Assembly (NCBI GenBank): GCA_942159475.1
Contig: OW804095.1
Location: 55,828,773 to 55,892,772 of the forward strand
Direction of reading: 5' to 3'
Source: Sthenelais limicola
Lineage: Eukaryota > Annelida > Polychaeta > Phyllodocida > Sigalionidae
DNA: 64,000 bases
A program made the position numbers and the translations under genes. Position 1 is the first letter of the stretch, and each line of letters starts with the position of its first letter. Shown one piece after another: positions 1 through 10,471 of this stretch. The notes beneath the pieces were generated by a model. It was given only the letters and a program-made list of their open reading frames with translations, searched no databases and had not been told where the DNA came from.

Positions 1-414
1 ATAAGAGCAAGAAATACAAAAATTAGTTTTTTGGTATATTTCAATCGGTATACACACCCTCATATTAAATGCTTACAATTAACTACTGAGTTGTTGCAGG
101 TAATTATGCACCCACCCCATGTCACTTACAGCTTAAATGGTATCAAACTCCTGTAGATAATTTAATTTATAACATACCTTTGGAACAAATCCAGGGGAGC
201 AGGGCCTGTGGGCAGGACTTGGGAATTCATTACACAGTATCCACCTGTCCGCAGCTAGCAAGAAATGGTTGGGCATACTGTCTACTAATATCTGAAAGAA
301 AACAATGTATTTATCAGTCAAACAGATCCCTATATTTTCCAGTTCATAAAAGTAGATATTTTTCCAGCCAGAAGGGAATACACATATTTATTTCTTGATA
401 TGCTCAGCCCATAT
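1..414. other. A+T-rich non-coding DNA, nothing recognised
   Basis: No tandem repeat, terminal inverted repeat or convincing coding frame is visible. Short open frames on both strands are interrupted and resemble no known family. The stretch runs up to the left end of the first transposon-like element. Confidence 0.5.
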
Positions 415-895
415 CAGGGTTTGCCAAATCGCCGTTTTTGCTGCCCGGGATAAACAAAACGTCAGTCCAGGTAACTAAGAAAACACATGAGTTTGCCCGT
501 TGGGCGACCAGTTTTCACCCACTGTTTTCTCAGTGCAGCAATAACCTTGCACCATGTTTATGCTATAATAAGAGGTTCAAGCAGACAACTACAAAGAAAC
601 ATGCAGTTTTTGTTTGGTTTGGAGTTCATGAAATCGTATCAAGTTATGTCTGTGCCTGCAATGTCTACCAATCGCCAGTCCTTCTTTTATGAAATATACA
701 TGAATGGTATATGCTCGATTTTTTAATGCAGTTTTGTCATATTCTTAATACTTTTTATTCTTCCTGAAGTTCAAGTATTATGACCATCTTTTAACAAAAG
801 ATCCCGGGCAACCATGTTTAATGGCTGGGCAACCAGCTTTTGGGTCCTGGTTGCCTGCCGGGCAACCTCATTTCTGAGCGATTTGGGATACCCTG
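415..895. mobile_element. MITE-like element with CAGGGT terminal inverted repeats
   Basis: The left end reads CAGGGTTTGCCAAATCGC and the right end, reverse-complemented, reads CAGGGTATCCCAAATCGC, so 16 of 18 terminal bases match in inverted orientation. Just inside both ends lies TGCCCGG. The interior repeats GGCAACC in both orientations (about 788-867), including an inverted pair GGTTGCC/GGCAACC. The flanks are CATAT on the left and CATAG on the right, a possible decayed target duplication. The 481-bp length and absence of coding frames fit a non-autonomous DNA transposon. CAGGG ends occur in hAT-like families, but no clean 8-bp duplication is seen, so the superfamily is open. Confidence 0.6.
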
Positions 896-1776
896 CATAG
901 AGATAACATAGGCTCTATATATTGTTTAGCTGGTCAGTAACTGAAGCAATATTGCTCGCAGGCAATACATGGCTGACCTAGTTTTTGGTAAACTGTGCGT
1001 ATGCTTTCTGACCATAGTTCCAGCTTGTCATTAATATTGGGGCTATGTTTTATGTTTTTGTATAATTAATATGGTAATCGTATTTGTCAATCTTAGGTTA
1101 TGATTTAAATAAAGTTAATGAAATATTAACACAAGCATGTTTATGTTACATATTTATATGGTCATTCACTATCAGGCTGAACTTCAATGAAATTTTAATT
1201 TTCTGCGGGCGGCATTAGTAAAGATTATCATCAGCACATGTATAGATGCAGTATACTCTACAATTACAGTATAAAAGATTGGGTGGAGTCAAATTGTAAA
1301 TTAATATTACACAACAGCAGGCTCTATGTGATCTGTTAATAATATGCTGTATACAAATGAATATGGGCGACATTCTATTTATATGAAGATCATTTCCTGT
1401 TACTTTAATATGAAAAGTCACCCAAAAACATACCAGTCAATTGCTGTTCATGAGTAAGGGCTCCAGGCGGTGAAACCATGGTTACCTTCGCCAGTCTCTA
1501 GCTAGCCCTGTGCATTTGAACCTGCAAACAGTTAGAATTTTTTATTTTCTTCCATCACAGTAAAGTAGTGTACAGTACCATGTCATCAGATGTGGGGTGC
1601 CACAAGAATACAATTTTACATAAATTATTGTTTGCATCTTAACTTCAATATAACGTTGGGGTCAAAGCCCATTCTTTGGTTAGAATTACAAACTAAGTGA
1701 TTTTAGTTTAAATTTTGAATATATAACTGTTCCTTTAATTACTTTCATGTTGCTGAATTTTCGAGCTGATGTGTCT
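896..1776. other. A+T-rich non-coding DNA, nothing recognised
   Basis: Low-complexity A+T-rich sequence with no repeat structure. One RFX-like half-site palindrome, ACCATGGT, lies near 1476 but misses the consensus. There is no coding support on either strand. Confidence 0.45.
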
Positions 1777-2498
1777 TAAGATAAGATAAGATGTTTTTTA
1801 TATGTCTTTTCAGTGAGTACAAATGAGTACCCAACGAGTACTATATAAATAGACAAAAGGGTCAATGTACTGAACCTGTGTATTATTTGAACTATATCAG
1901 TATAACCCACTATGTCAAAGTTACAACCTCATTTGTCTTATTGAATCTGTAAATAATCAGGAGTACACCTGATATATTACACTATCTTACCCATCGCATT
2001 AATGTATGGGACACTTGCCGCCAATCAGGAGTACACCTGACTCAGTGTGTAAAACCTGTTTACCTAGGCTAAGTAATTACTCTGTAAAACTAAATTGTTA
2101 TTCTAGACGAATCGAAGGCATGTTAATTCTCAGGAGTGCACCCGATTCATACTTATCACTAGTCCACAGGGGCACACCTGCCTATAACGCTTCAAATCTA
2201 GTTTTATGTACTATATACTATTTTCATGTCCAGATACCCAAACACAGGAGTATACCTGTCTGTCTCTAAATGTGCAAAGTTATACCTAAAAGTCCAAAGG
2301 GACCTAGCCTTAGCTTCACAATATCTATTGTGTTATGTTTACTTGTTTGTAATTTAATCTTAATTTAACTTGTAAAACTAGAAGTTAATTTAGAAGGTAA
2401 CGGCGGGGAGTCACTCACTCTAGAAGTCTGTATACCTGTTTATCATATGTACTGTCCAATTCGATAAATGAAGTAGTTCTTATCTTATCTTATCTTAT
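1777..2498. mobile_element. Candidate non-autonomous element bounded by inverted GATAA repeats
   Basis: The left boundary is TAAGATAAGATAAGAT (1777-1792). The right boundary at 2479-2498 is four units of CTTAT, the reverse complement of the same pentamer array. The enclosed 690 bp has its own repeat content (five CAGGAGTACACCTG motifs) and unusual composition compared with its flanks. Inverted simple-repeat ends are seen in several short interspersed elements of marine invertebrates, but no target duplication is evident. Alternatively, two independent GATAA microsatellites happen to lie in opposite orientation. Confidence 0.4.
1958..2258. repeat. Five spaced copies of near-palindrome CAGGAGTACACCTG
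   Basis: Copies lie at 1958-1971, 2026-2039, 2131-2144 (ends CACCCG), 2167-2180 (CAGGGGCACACCTG) and 2245-2258 (CAGGAGTATACCTG). The unit is an imperfect inverted repeat (CAGG..CCTG), and three copies keep the E-box CACCTG, the known Snail/ZEB core. Spacing is irregular (68, 105, 36 and 78 bp), so this is not a simple tandem array. It lies wholly inside the GATAA-bounded element. Confidence 0.7.
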
Positions 2499-3684
2499 AC
2501 CTTTATGAACTAACTAGAGTACATTTCTTCCAGCTGTTACCATAAATTTTAAATATAAGAGTAAAAAACTAGACTAGATGACTTAGAGATATAATAAAAT
2601 ATAAGTATGTAAATAACTAAAGAGTAGTTAGTCGAGCAGTACAGCATGACTGTACATCTAGGGGTATCTCAGGTTATAATATAATAATAATAACTATGGC
2701 AAGAGTTGTAAGTCGGTCATACAGTACAGTACGATACAATCTGATACTACAAATCATTTACATGTAGTACTTGAAAGAGCAGTCAGATATTCCCTATAAA
2801 TACAGGAAAGTAAACAAATGAGACTGTAATAAAATACATTATTACTTGATACATCAATTTAATAATATAGTGAATGGGGCATAGGGTGCAGCAATACTGT
2901 TTTTTTTTAATGTGAAAATAGTTATTTATGTAATTTTTGATATAATCTTTGGTAAAACTTTTGTCGAATTTTTATTAGTTTCAATGTTAAAAGTGCCTTG
3001 ATTATAATTGATGAAACACAGCGGAGAATTGGAAAAATGTTCAGTGTTAATATGTTAGCCTACCTTTATTTGTGATTAAGTAATAATATCCCCAGGGATC
3101 GTAGTAAGCCTTGGGTCAGTACTAGTATTGTAGACGAGTTGACTGATGGAGGTACTCGTCCACATCCAGTCAGCAGCCGTCCACAACCTATCCAAGATTG
3201 ATACAATTGTAGAAGTAAAAACAAGGTAGAGCTTTTATCCTAATGCATAATAGAGTTCCATAAATGTAACATATAGGAGACAAGAAAAGAGCAACAACTA
3301 ATCCCTATATTCAATAGTAAATGTAGGTTTGATATGTTGGGTAACATTGTATCACCAGTTGTGAATAACCTCAAGGGGAGGCGGCAGGGTATGTAAGTTG
3401 GAGGGACAGGAGAGGGAGAGGTTGGTTAGAAGAGTTTTTGAAAATGTTTGAAACATGATTAATAATTGTATTCGTTTTAGAATGCATATTAGCAGATCAT
3501 TAAATAGAACATTTAATCGAAATGTTATTGCAGTTAGACAGAGCATGTTTCACCTTCCTATACGACCGCTATTCTCCCTGATCCCAAGTCATAGCAAGGG
3601 AGGAGAATTAAAAACAATTGCATTAAATGTAATTATTTAAGTCCTAAATCAATTATTTATAGGTTGGTGGCCACGCTCCGCCGG
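2499..3684. other. Non-coding DNA with short microsatellites
   Basis: Contains a brief ATA run near 2680 and an ACAGT/ACGAT run near 2725. At 3133-3172 two short complementary pairs interleave. No coding frame of note is present. Confidence 0.45.
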
Positions 3685-3820
3685 CCCCCCCCCCCTCTCT
3701 CTGAATAGAGAGGGAGAGAGAGGGGGGCATAGGGAGGAGGGGGTCACAGAGATAGAGGAGGGAGGAAGGAGAGAGAAAATAGAGAGTGGGTGGGAAAGAG
3801 AGATATAAGAGAAAGAGAGG
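3685..3820. repeat. C-run followed by G/A-rich low-complexity tract
   Basis: Eleven C residues (3685-3695) are followed by about 125 bp almost entirely of G and A on the plus strand, built from GAGAGGGAG-type words. This is strand-asymmetric polypurine DNA, able to form triplex structures. Open frames through it are artefacts of composition. Confidence 0.8.
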
Positions 3821-5242
3821 AATTCAAAAGTCCTATAAAAGTCCTAGCCTTCAGTGCCCTGGCAAAGTTTTCTTCCTCTATCCAGCCATACACTGCCATC
3901 ATCGTACATCATGCTCAATATTAAAATCTTTCAAGTAGTATTTCATCTATCTAGTAAGTTAATTTTAATAATTCCCTTTTCTACCTTCAAAAACAGGCCT
4001 ATTTATTCAGATTTCGATAGTAATTTGATATATTGTGGTAATCATATATAATGTAAAATGATCCTAAACTCTTGCGTTTTTTTATTTCAAAGTTTCTCAA
4101 TTTTGACAGTTAAACCAATAGATTGCATTTCCCCTCATTTTTTCCTATATATTGGAAGGTATGAAATATTATATTATTCAATATGACTATCGGTTGATAC
4201 ATTAAAATGTATTCTTTTGGACTTGTCATTACCTGTTTTAAGTAGCTAAAAAGCTTGGCGTGACATACGGTGATGCGTGACGTACGGTGACATTTTACCG
4301 TATCAAACATAGCCCAGAGTCAGGAAAATAACAAAAACATGTCAATAAAATGCTTGTGATTTAACCTAGCTATATTTCTATTGAATATCCAGAGGAATCC
4401 GCTTATTCTTTAGCCTCTAATATTTGGGGAGAGCTTATTGGTGTGACGTACAATGATGCATTTAACTTCCCCAATCAACATGCTCACATTTGAATGATCT
4501 TTAAGATACTTGCACTAAATATTACTGCAAATCTTTTCAATGAAAAATGGCCGTTTAGGTGAAATCTGGGATTTTAAGGATTAACATGAGACTTTTTAGA
4601 ATCACACAGAGGCCCATATTTTTCACTCAAATACTATTTTTTCACTGGCTCACTTAAGGGCAGAAGCCTTTGCTGTTTTATGTTACCAGCTATAATTTCT
4701 GTATCACAAAATAGTTTACATATCTGTAAACTGGAGTACATATTTTAGGGTAAAGCCCAATTTAACCATACATCACAATGCGGTAAAACTCTTTAATGAT
4801 TTCAATATGTATGGTTAAAAGCTATGAATGACAAGAACTATATTTTCTATCTACTTGTGGAAATAAATTTTCTTTTCTTTGATTCTGTATACTTATATAT
4901 GTGGAGTCAATCTATTTTAAAATTTAAATCAATTCTTTTCTTTTAATTGAAGTTTGACGTATGCAGGCATGATGATCTTTTATTCTTGAAAAAAATACCA
5001 AGAAAATGCCTATGGCACAATTAAAATATGATCATTTGGAGGAAAATATTCCATTTTAAGGTTCTAAATTCGAATTTAATGATAAAAACTCATAATCACT
5101 TAGAACTTAGACAGGATTCTGACTTCTAGTATCTATCTCAAGTCTCATGAACAAAGAAAACATTTTAATTTTTAAGGATTCTTTTTAAAAAGTGGGTAAT
5201 AAGCAAAGTCCCTAACTTGGGGTGCACTATAAGTTTTGAAGC
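3821..5242. other. A+T-rich non-coding DNA, nothing recognised
   Basis: A stretch of A+T-rich sequence without tandem or inverted repeats that I can see and without a credible coding frame. A short repeat of AAGTCCTATAAAAGTCCTAG type sits at its start (3826-3846). Confidence 0.45.
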
Positions 5243-5390
5243 GGGGCCTATAAGTCCAAAACCCCTGTAACGGTCTGGGCCTATAAGTCCCGAGCTGGGC
5301 CCATACGTCCAAACGGCTGAGCCTACCGGTGCCCATACGTCCAATGCGCGGCCCATACATCTGGGCCCATAAGTCCCGGGGCCTATCAAC
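5243..5390. repeat. Degenerate array of GGGCCYATAMGTCC
   Basis: Seven related copies occur near 5244, 5278, 5298, 5330, 5351, 5363 and 5380, with spacing from about 12 to 34 bp. They alternate between CCTATAAGTCC and CCCATACGTCC. The sequence is much richer in G+C and CpG than its surroundings. A minus-strand frame (5172-5507, first codon GTG) reads through it as repeated Gly-Pro/Tyr-Gly-Pro words. The repeated peptide is explained by the DNA repeat and no family is recognised. Confidence 0.7.
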
Positions 5391-6193
5391 AAGTTTCAAC
5401 GATCGGAAATAACGTCGCCATGACATGGATGGAAATGGTAAAACATGATCGGACGTCACAACGCCCGTCGTCGACGCACAATCTAAATATAAATTATGAC
5501 TTTCCACGAATGGTGAGATGTGATCGGTGATTACTGCTCATTTACTTATAAGGATTGTTAAAAACTACATGCCCACGAAGATTTAATAGGAAAATGCTGT
5601 GATAAAAGTACATTTAAGCCTATCTAAAAGTGTGCGATGGGAATGATTCCGCTCGCAGTTTTGCAAGGGAAACGGCCGTGAAAATCTCTCGCTATGTTTG
5701 CTAGGATTTTTCTCGGTGCGATGTTTTTCAAATTCAGCGATGTTTTTGACCAAACATTTTTTCTGGGCAGGCTTTCTCTTGCTAACCTAATTCTGCGATG
5801 TTTTTTTTCTGGGTGGGGTCCCAGGTCGGAATTAATGATCGTTTTATTTTAAAACCGATTGGGAAGTAAGGCTCATTCCGACCTGTGAAAAGAAACTGGG
5901 TCCTGTTATTACAGTGTTAACAAACACGGCATTGCCGTATGGGCGATAATAGGGATCCGAGTATTTTGGGTTCAATTTTATCTTTTCCTCCACCGATTAG
6001 TCCCGCAAAATTACACATAGACAGGTAGATATGACTGATCTTTCCGATTATGAACTTTAACTGAAATTTGTCAACTGAAACATACTCACCACTGGAAATA
6101 TCCTAGGCCTACAATGCAAACTCCCAACGATGTGCCGTTCCCTGTTTCAAAACAACCGCTCGCTGGTTGGGTACCGATTTATCCAGGTAGGTG
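5391..6193. other. CpG-richer stretch with repeated GCGATGTTTTT
   Basis: Positions 5391-5520 hold many CpGs, including ACGTC words, in an otherwise CpG-poor neighbourhood. GCGATGTTTTT occurs three times (5718-5728, 5737-5747, 5795-5805). This could be a promoter-proximal or element-derived region, but no exon can be assigned. Confidence 0.35.
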
Positions 6194-6207
6194 CCGCTAG
6201 GTGGCGG
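6194..6207 (+). promoter_or_regulatory. CTCF-like motif
   Basis: CCGCTAGGTGGCGG matches the bilaterian CTCF core CCASYAGRKGGCRS at 13 of 14 positions; only the third base (G for A) differs. The following CAG also fits the extended motif. Binding cannot be read from sequence. Confidence 0.45.
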
Positions 6208-7503
6208 CAGTTTCGTGTAGACATGGAGCATAATTATATATAATCATAGATTCTCTAATCTATGGTATTATAGATAGATCTATAATTTTCGCGGTAGATA
6301 AAATGATGAAAATCCATTAACACTCAACACACATATGAGCAAATCCACCATTTAAAATCATCTTTTGCGTGTTTGAATGGAAAAAAATGATTGGAGACAT
6401 TTTTCAATAGTTTTATCGTAGCCTATCCGCCCGCCCGAAATACATCAGAAATACCCCCTATTTACATAAATCGTCCTAAGAATCTATGCATGGGGGTCGA
6501 AAAACTAGATTTTAGGGCCTTGAAAATGAAGAAAAATTAGGCCCAATAAAATGATGAAAATAAATAAAAATGTTTAGTCAAATATAGTTTAAACTTATTT
6601 TACCATTGCACATTGACCCTAGCTATAGACTATAGGCTTATGATCTATTTTTTATTTGTTTCCAATGGCTCTTTGGTATAACAAAAATGTAAATATATGT
6701 TGGGAAGTCTATATGTCAGCGTCACATGTGGAAATAATATCCAAAATTGGAAAAAAAAATAAAAACATTGGTGAACAATACATACTAATTTGGGCCATTC
6801 TACATGCACTTGGTATATTTAGAACAAATCTGTTCGGATATATGTGACAGAACAACCAATAGCCTACATGTATTCATTCAAGTCAACTTAAAAAGAAAAC
6901 AAAGAGGAATAAAATTATATATTTGTGTATATATTCCAAACATAATCGGTTATATATGTGTAGGGCCTATAGGCAGAGGGTTAATGTCCTGTCACCCTTG
7001 CCGAACTGCCATTATAATTACCATTACTGGAATGGTTATTTGGCTATAACTTTCCTTCTAATTGTAATATTTTCACAAACTAAAAAGTGTTGGCACCCTT
7101 ATGTTGAGCCCTATCGGGTACCGGTACACAATAGTTCAAAACATTATTTGCATATTCTATACATTTATTTTTAATTTAAATCCTCATTTATGTACAAATA
7201 TGTACCAATCTTTGGTGCCCTTATTATCAGAATTCTAATCACAGATTCTATCAGGCTGCCCTGACTACAATATTCATTATTAACCTTCCCAATTTCGACT
7301 ATAACATCAGCAATATATGTTGTTTATATACGAAAAAGAATAAATCAATAGAAGCAATTCTAAAAAATTAAGAATTTTCAGTCGTGGATGGTCAAATGAC
7401 GACCAAATCATATACGCCTTCTGATTTAGGCCTATTATAGTTGTACAACTTAAATGATCTATAAATAGTATTCTGGTAAACCCTATAGGTATAATTGTAT
7501 CAC

Positions 7504-7517
7504 GTTTCCAAGGTAAC
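7504..7517. promoter_or_regulatory. RFX X-box
   Basis: GTTTCCAAGGTAAC fits the X-box consensus RYYNYY-N(1-3)-RRNRAC with a 2-bp spacer. X-boxes are bound by RFX factors, which in animals commonly control ciliary genes. A second, better site lies 159 bp downstream. Confidence 0.5.
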
Positions 7518-7662
7518 CTTTAGGAATCCCCTGATGTGTTTGGTACGGTATCAAAATGTTCCTGGTGACATGACCAATCTAGATCCAAGATAATTTAAAT
7601 CATAGAATAAAGCATCTTTGTATGAACCCAAAATTAAACTAATTATTTTAATTAAACAATGC

Positions 7663-7676
7663 GTTGCCATGGTAAC
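7663..7676. promoter_or_regulatory. RFX X-box, perfect palindrome
   Basis: GTTGCCATGGTAAC has two full X-box half-sites around an AT spacer, close to the best-known RFX-binding palindrome. If it is functional, a transcription start for a ciliary or RFX-controlled transcript would be expected nearby. I see no coding exon beside it. Confidence 0.55.
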
Positions 7677-8472
7677 CGATTTTTAGTACATAACCATTTC
7701 AAATTTGGGATCTATGGGAAGTGCTTCAAGGCGGTATGTACATCTTATGGTGAAAGAACATGTTAAAATGTAGTTTTTACTCAGGTACCGGTATAGGCCC
7801 TATACATATTAATTGTAGGAAATTTACCCCCAAATTCCCCTGGGTAGGCTGGGGTTGAAGGTAATTGATTTAGTTCTTCCGTTTTCCCAGAGATGGCAGG
7901 TTCATGCATGCAGCTGTATTTTTATGTAGCAAGAATAAGTTCAGTCAAATATACAAAATAATGTATGGGCAAAGCTAGGGGATCGATTTCCCTTCTTACA
8001 TAAGTCAATGAGTGTAGACATTGAAAATAGTAAAGTTTTCAGGGTTTTATTTATCATAGCATGCTGATGCGCTCCTAGCTATTTCTAAATGTAACTTGGG
8101 CACTTTAGAACTACACTCTAAGAAGAAAGGGTTCTAACAAGAACCCTTAAGGGTTCTTCAGCTTGTCGACATGGCAGAACCCCTAAGGGTTCTACTTAGA
8201 ACCCTTTTTTGAGGGTTCTAAGTAGAACCCCTGTTTCGGGAATAGGCAGGGTTCTACATAGAACCCTGGATTTGAAGAACCCTTTGAAGAACCCTCTAGC
8301 CAAAATAGGTAGGGTTCTACATAGAACCCTGATTTGGCATCCATAAAATTGCTTGTAATTTACAATGTTAATTCTGAATAAAGTATTGATTTCATTATTC
8401 CCTGTTGAATCTAGACTGGTCCTTATAACAGCAGATTTGTGCTCAGTGCTAATGCTGCATGTTTCTCCACAG

Positions 8473-8720
8473 AAGCATTTTGCCCAAGAGCATTCAAGGA
8501 GAGACTGCATATTATATGCAGTCCCTTTGCTTGACTTTTTCAGAGTTCCTCACCCATTTCCATCACTTATACTTACCCTTAATACAATCCTCTCCTGTAG
8601 CTGTCATAGGTATCCATTGCAACTTGGTGTTTGGCAATTTTGGTACTTCAGTAGTACTCATAGTAATAATATTAGAATTATAAGGGTGCTTTTTTCACAA
8701 CATTTTTCAACATCAAGCAG
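8473..8720 (+). other. Exon-like segment inside the TIR element
   Basis: A pyrimidine-rich acceptor TGTTTCTCCACAG ends at 8472, and a textbook donor CAG|GTAAGT starts its intron at 8721, enclosing 248 bp. One frame is open throughout; another runs from the acceptor to a stop near 8681 and contains a protein-like stretch with ILPKSIQGETAYYMQSLCLT. I do not recognise either as a known domain. It could be a transposase or captured-gene exon remnant, or chance splice-like signals. Confidence 0.25.
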
Positions 8721-8904
8721 GTAAGTTATACAAATAAAGTATTGATTTCATTGCTTTCAATATTCCCAAGTTTATAAAGTGTAATATCTATAAGGTATAA
8801 ATGCCTCATATAAGTATTACTAGTGAGACTTTTGTTCTAATAGAAATTGTAAATAGCATGTAGTAACCTGTGAGGGCACCTAGTGAAAGCCAAGTTCCAC
8901 GGTA

Positions 8905-8918
8905 CTGCCACCTGGTGA
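8905..8918 (-). promoter_or_regulatory. CTCF-like motif, minus strand
   Basis: The minus strand reads TCACCAGGTGGCAG, 13 of 14 positions of the CTCF core CCASYAGRKGGCRS. It lies inside the TIR element and faces the plus-strand CTCF-like site at 6194, so the pair is convergent. Confidence 0.45.
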
Positions 8919-9423
8919 TAACAGATGTAGATGTGTGCCTGTGAGCCCTAAGGAGAAAAAGGGGGTTCTATGTAGAACCGCTTTGAGTTAAAGAACCCTT
9001 CAAGTGCACGAAGAACCCTTAAATCGCTGAAGAACCCCTATGGTTCTAGATGGAACCCCAGGTGGTCCCGAAGAACCCTTTTAGGTGTCGAAGAACCCTA
9101 GGGTTCTTGGTAGAACCATGGGGTTCTATCTAGAACCCAAAAGAACCCTTTTTTCTTAGAGTGTATACAGGAAACGTGCAATGCTATAACAGAACAGAAC
9201 ATCTGAACGGGTAGGGGTATATTAGTAATGGAATTATGGAATTCAACTGATGTTCAGCTGACAAACTTTTGTAATTATATTTTCTATTTTTTTGTTTCCA
9301 GGAGAGCACGAATTGTTGTATGTGGTATCATATTGGTTTGATATGAGAACTGACTGAGACAGGAGACCCATTCTCCATGTAGGCCATAAGTATGTAATAT
9401 GGAAAATAAAAGTTTATATACAT

Positions 9424-9480
9424 ATCAGATATAAGAAATAATATTGGTATGATATCGGCTCAATATCAAAACTGATATAG
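9424..9480 (+). repeat. Single diverged copy of the 47-bp unit
   Basis: Contains ATTGGTATGATATCGGCTCAATATC like the downstream arrays, but stands alone and leads straight into the first 21-bp array. Word shown in two parts: ATTGGTATGATATCGG and CTCAATATC. Confidence 0.7.
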
Positions 9481-9481
9481 G

Positions 9482-9840
9482 ACTTTACGATCAACTTTTT
9501 TGACTTTATACAATTGACTATTTTGACTTTATGATTGACTTTTGTGACTTTACGATTGGCTCTTCTGACTATGATTGACTATTTCGACTTAACAATTGAC
9601 TATTTCAATTTACGATGAACTTTTCTGACTTTACAAGAGACTATTCTGACTCTACGATTGACTATTTTGATTTTACAATAGACTATTCTGACTATGATTG
9701 ACTATTTTGACTTTACGATTGACTATTAATTTATTGACTTTACAATTGACTATTTTGACTTAACGATCAACTATTTTGACTTTACGATCAACTTTTATGA
9801 CTTTACAGTTGACTATTTTGACTTCATGATTGACTTTAGA
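9482..9840 (+). repeat. 21-bp tandem array, first block
   Basis: About 17 imperfect copies of a unit near TTTTGACTTTACGATTGACTA. Copies diverge by substitutions and small indels, with some truncated units, indicating an old array. Conserved words are GACTTTACGAT and TTGACTATTT. Confidence 0.85.
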
Positions 9841-10471
9841 TTGTATAAAGTTTAATCAATGTGATACAGTCACAGAGGCGTATAACCCCTCACTTATGTT
9901 GTGGAGGAAATGTAATCTTTCAAAGTGATATGTGATTTCACTATATAGTACTAATACTTACTGCTTTATTACCCTATGTGTATAAAAATACCTACGCAAA
10001 TTTATATGTAATATGTAATTTGAAATGTGTATAAGGGTTACATGTAATAATAGGTAAGATTAGATTAACTCTTAGTTAATATGGATAGAGAGATTGTAAT
10101 TTTTCTCTCAAACATAATTAGTAATTGATATGGAATAATTCAATGAAAATTATGAACATGAATGATTGTATATAAGTGTTTCTGTAGCTTATACAGCTAA
10201 TTGTTTTATCTTGAACTGCTTTATAACCAGTTCCCATATAGTATATGTCGTGTGCCCATATCAAATATTCTAGTAATGTAAAACAAAATCTTACTATTGA
10301 CAAAGTTTATAAGAACTGAGATTTCAATATAGCTTCCAAAGAATAGGAAGACTTGGAAGACCTGGATTTCCTGAAAGTTTTGTTATACTCTAATACTGTA
10401 TAACTTTATTCCTTTTTCCGATGATTGTACATGTTTACGGAAATAAAAATAGTACATACATACATACATAC
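9841..10471. other. Unique spacer within the satellite locus
   Basis: About 630 bp of A+T-rich sequence without either repeat unit, ending in a short ACAT microsatellite (about 10451-10470). No coding or RNA gene is recognised. Confidence 0.5.

Larger units (their letters stand above)
6208..8113. other. A+T-rich non-coding DNA holding two RFX X-boxes
   Basis: Apart from the two X-boxes listed separately, the stretch shows a small hairpin (TAGATTCTCTAATCTA near 6248) and several GGCCTAT-type words. No exon or transposon boundary is visible. Confidence 0.4.
8114..9163. mobile_element. TIR element filled with GGGTTCTA/TAGAACCC mini-palindromes
   Basis: The left end starts CACTCTAAGAAGAAAGGG and the right end reverse-complements to CACTCTAAGAAAAAAGGG; 21 of 22 terminal bases match in inverted orientation. 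TA dinucleotides flank both ends, suggesting a TA target duplication. The outer about 200 bp on each side are packed with AGAACCC in both orientations, often as GGGTTCTANNTAGAACCC (8187, 8213, 8249 and 8312). Such subterminal repeat clusters typically act as transposase-binding arrays. CACT ends resemble CACTA/EnSpm elements, whereas TA flanks resemble mariner-type insertion, so the superfamily is undecided. The central 8345-8945 part is unique. Confidence 0.8.

Noticed and set aside
5172..5507. 111-codon minus-strand frame with Gly-Pro/Tyr repeats
   Set aside because: The peptide repeat is the translation of the GGGCCYATAMGTCC DNA array, and the first codon is GTG.
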